64,000 bases of DNA from JAMCRM01 sp035561075 (lineage in GTDB: Bacteria > Acidobacteriota > Terriglobia > Bryobacterales > Bryobacteraceae). The translations under genes were made by a program, and so were the position numbers. The stretch lies in NCBI GenBank assembly GCA_035561075.1, contig DATMYF010000166.1, forward strand, positions 1 to 64,000, in the 5' to 3' direction. Below, one piece after another: positions 61,844-64,000 of the stretch. Numbering within the stretch: the first letter of the stretch is position 1; each line of letters starts with the position of its first letter. The notes under the pieces were generated by a model that saw only the letters and a program-made list of their open reading frames with translations, ran no database searches and was not told where the DNA came from.

Positions 61844-63721
61844 CTACCGCGCCAGTTCCAGGAATTGCCGGCGTTGGCGGGCTGCCTCGTCCTTCCGGCC
61901 CTGCGCCTCCAATACCTGCGCGCGCACGGCGAACAGCCGGGGGAACCACAGGGACGTGAAGAGATTCAAGCCGGCGCCCTGGGGGACGGGGGTGTGCTCC
62001 ACCAGCGGGGCGGCTTCCCGGGCCCGCCCGGTTTCGGCATAGGCCCAGGCGAGCAATACGGGGACGGCCGGGTCGCCCATGGGAGTCCAGCGCGCGTAAG
62101 CCTCCTTCAGGAGCGGCGTGGCGCCCTGAAACTCGCGCCCGAACAACAAGGCGTACGCCACGGCAAACTGCTTCATTCCGGCGGCCTGCGGCGAGAAGAA
62201 AGTCCGTTCGGCGCGCACTCTCCACTCGGATGCGGAAGCGGGGGGCAGGGTGAGGAAGCGCGCCACCGCCGCGATGCCTCCTGAAGCAGGGCCGGAGAGC
62301 GCCTGGGCCTTCTCGGCGTGCCCGCGAGCCCCCGCTGCGTCCCCCAACTCCAGGCTCCAGACGGCCATGTGGGCATGGGCGCGAGCGGCCAACTCATGGG
62401 CCGCGGTCTTTTCGGTCGCAGCCGCGAACACCGACAGCTTTTGGAGCGCGGGCCGCCTTTCGCCGGTGAGCCACAGCCACTCGGCGCGGCGATACTCGAT
62501 GAAAGGATCGGCGGCGGCGCGGCGCCCCTCTATGTAGCGTTCGAAAATGGTGCCTGCGCGTCCGGGGTCTCCGGCTATCAGGCTTGCGAAGGCGGCTTTC
62601 AGGAGCGAACCGCCGTCCTGGAAAGAGGGATCCTTGGCATAGGCGTCCTGGTAGAAACGGCCGGCTTCGGCGGGCTTGCCGAGGTAGAGATGGACATCCC
62701 CCAGGGAATCAAGCGCGTTGGGGTCGTCGGGCCTTACCTGCCCGTAGCGGCGCAGGGCCGCCGCGGCGCCCGGCAGGTTTCCCGCCCACGCTTCGGCGTA
62801 ACCGAGGGTATTAAGCAGCGCGGGGTCGTCGGGATGGAGCGTGGATGCCTTGCGCAGCAGCGCAGCAGCGGCGGCGTAGTCATGCTCTGACTGGGCGAGC
62901 GCGGCCAAGCCGCGGTATGGCCCCGGGTCGGCGGGATCGGCTGCCGCAAGCGCGGTGAACGCGGCTTTCTGGCCGGCTCTGTCGCCGCGGTATCCGGCAA
63001 GCTCCAGGTCGAGGCGGGCGCGCTCAGTGGAAGTCATGGAGGCGCGCGCCGCCCGGGCGCGTTCGAGCAGTTCCCGCGCGGCGGCAGGATCTGTGCGCGC
63101 GGCGGTCGCGATAGCTGCCCGCCAGGCTTGTCCGAAGCTATGGTCCGCCTCGGTTGCCAGTTTGAAATGGCGCAGGGAGGCCGCGGGATCGCGCTCTTCA
63201 AGCCCCTCCGAGTAGTGCCGCCAAGCGGCCGGATTGGGAGTGGCAAACGGCCCTGCCAGCAGGCCCAGCCGCAACGCCAGGGCAGTAGCCGCACCGGGCA
63301 GGTCATCGGGCGATCTGCCCGCAGTGTCCGCCGTCCGCAGCATGCGGCCGGAGCCGGGGTCTTCCACGCTGGCCGCCACGCGCAGCCGCCCGTGCACAAG
63401 GGAGTACTCCCCGTAAACGAGCCGGTCGGCACCCGCTAGCAAGGCCTCGGTCCGCTCCGCCGAGATGCCCGGCGCGGAGACGGGACGCGGGCCCAACACC
63501 GCTTCGCCTCCCCGGAGGGTTCCCAGCGGAATCACCCAGGTTTCCTTCGACCCCGCGGCGCCGGAGGCTAGCATCTCCGAAAGCGCCCGCCCCATCCAGT
63601 CCAGCGACGGATCGCCCGTCAGGTTCTCGAACCGCAGAACGGCCATCCGAGCCGCCCGGGGTTCCGTTCGGGAGCACGCCGGAGCGAAGCACAGTAGCGC
63701 CAGGATGAACCAAGGCCACAC
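61844..63721 (-). CDS. TPR-repeat lipoprotein-like protein
   Basis: The 625-aa protein begins with a hydrophobic leader ending in a Cys (VWPWFILALLCFAPACS), so it may be a lipoprotein. Residues 40-150 form a domain with LRFENLTGDPSLDWMGRALSEM, resembling the CsgG/TolB-like N-terminal domains common in acidobacterial TPR proteins. About ten TPR repeats follow. GTG 63721 is chosen; the longer frame starts at a TTG in the upstream gene. It is convergent with the acylase gene. Confidence 0.8.
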   Translation of the reverse strand: MWPWFILALLCFAPACSRTEPRAARMAVLRFENLTGDPSLDWMGRALSEMLASGAAGSKETWVIPLGTLRGGEAVLGPRPVSAPGISAERTEALLAGADRLVYGEYSLVHGRLRVAASVEDPGSGRMLRTADTAGRSPDDLPGAATALALRLGLLAGPFATPNPAAWRHYSEGLEERDPAASLRHFKLATEADHSFGQAWRAAIATAARTDPAAARELLERARAARASMTSTERARLDLELAGYRGDRAGQKAAFTALAAADPADPGPYRGLAALAQSEHDYAAAAALLRKASTLHPDDPALLNTLGYAEAWAGNLPGAAAALRRYGQVRPDDPNALDSLGDVHLYLGKPAEAGRFYQDAYAKDPSFQDGGSLLKAAFASLIAGDPGRAGTIFERYIEGRRAAADPFIEYRRAEWLWLTGERRPALQKLSVFAAATEKTAAHELAARAHAHMAVWSLELGDAAGARGHAEKAQALSGPASGGIAAVARFLTLPPASASEWRVRAERTFFSPQAAGMKQFAVAYALLFGREFQGATPLLKEAYARWTPMGDPAVPVLLAWAYAETGRAREAAPLVEHTPVPQGAGLNLFTSLWFPRLFAVRAQVLEAQGRKDEAARQRRQFLELAR

Positions 63722-63751
63722 CCGGCCCCCAGCCCCCGGCTCCCGGCCCCC
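63721..63751 (-). repeat. G-rich tract with quadruplex potential, second copy
   Basis: On the minus strand, one base after the stop of the upstream TPR gene, runs of 5, 3, 5, 5 and 3 guanines are separated by CC, AGCC, CT and CC. It shares the core GGGAGC-Y-GGGGG-Y-TGGGGG with the tract at 3282-3311. It fills the 31-bp gap up to the GTG start of the next gene. Confidence 0.6.
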
Positions 63752-63752
63752 G

Positions 63753-64000
63753 TTACAGGACTTTGGGCTCAAGCTTGAGCAACTCCAGGAACTCCGGCAA
63801 GTCTTTCATGGTCGCGAACTCGGGCTCTTCGAGCAGCTTCTGGCGCTCCGGGAAGCCTTCCTCGAAAGCCTTCCGGAGATAGAGCAGGGCGCGGTCGTTG
63901 ACTCCCGCCTTGGCGTAGGTTTTGGCCATGTAGTAGTGGAACCGGGCACGCTCCTCGACGCTGCGCTCCTGCAACAGCACGCCATAAGAACCGCGGTGTT
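63753..64000 (-). CDS. C-terminal part of a TPR protein, continues past the window edge
   Basis: The frame is open to the end of the window, and gives the last 82 residues of a protein. A TPR-like helical pair is visible (ARFHYYMAKTYAKAGVNDRA), followed by LRKAFEEGFPERQKLLEEPE, a frequent TPR tail. It would be co-transcribed with the following TPR lipoprotein. The full product cannot be judged. Confidence 0.65.
   Translation of the reverse strand, partial: HRGSYGVLLQERSVEERARFHYYMAKTYAKAGVNDRALLYLRKAFEEGFPERQKLLEEPEFATMKDLPEFLELLKLEPKVL

Overview
The window is gene-dense, high-GC bacterial chromosome. No rRNA, tRNA, CRISPR array, transposase or prophage was recognised. The mix of genes suggests an Acidobacteriota-type soil bacterium, perhaps of the Solibacter/Bryobacter group: a futalosine-pathway menaquinone gene, a nearly complete nuo operon ending in nuoN, many sigma-54-type regulators, CgeB-type glycosyltransferases, a SDR/ADH/SRPBCC/DUF1003/BrkB/PfpI stress cluster and GC-rich tracts between genes. 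That placement is inference from gene content only.

Layout. 1-8100: end of an unknown gene, an amidase, a B12-type radical SAM protein, larB and a DUF192 lipoprotein, then a forward run of a prenyltransferase (MqnP-like), mqnE, a GNAT acetyltransferase and a polyprenyl-linked family 2 glycosyltransferase. 8100-17600: regulators (TrmB-like, NarL-type, NtrC-type), a Q/G-rich membrane protein, YchF, MoxR, gamma-glutamyltransferase and YjbQ. 17590-18027 is the only gap over 300 bp; it holds a good promoter candidate for a secreted gingipain-like (C25) protease. 20-28.6 kb: methyltransferase, two propeller-type secreted proteins, an RNase-H-like nuclease with TPRs, GalU, an ArnT-like membrane glycosyltransferase, and a coupled epimerase/cupin-isomerase pair.

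28.6-38.2 kb, all on the minus strand: a PfpI/BrkB/DUF1003/SRPBCC/zinc-ADH/46-aa peptide/SDR stress block runs into three tandem, translationally coupled CgeB-type glycosyltransferases and a second SDR. 38.3-50.9 kb: a minus-strand nuo operon in the order A-C-D-E-F-G-H-J-K-L-M-N with tight ATGA-type overlaps. nuoB and nuoI, the two small ferredoxin-like subunits carrying the terminal Fe-S clusters, are absent although the flanking genes are intact and 10 bp or less apart. This is the most striking feature of the window.

51-64 kb: thiS, a STAS/anti-sigma-kinase pair, an unusual GAF-AAA-Fis regulator lacking the GAFTGA loop, a PilZ protein, a peroxide block (perR, pterin dehydratase, ahpC, ahpD), a MetOD1-like protein coupled to a hybrid histidine kinase, a penicillin-acylase-family hydrolase and two TPR proteins. 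Two G-rich tracts with quadruplex potential and a shared core sit directly after stop codons at opposite ends of the window (about 3.3 kb and 63.7 kb).
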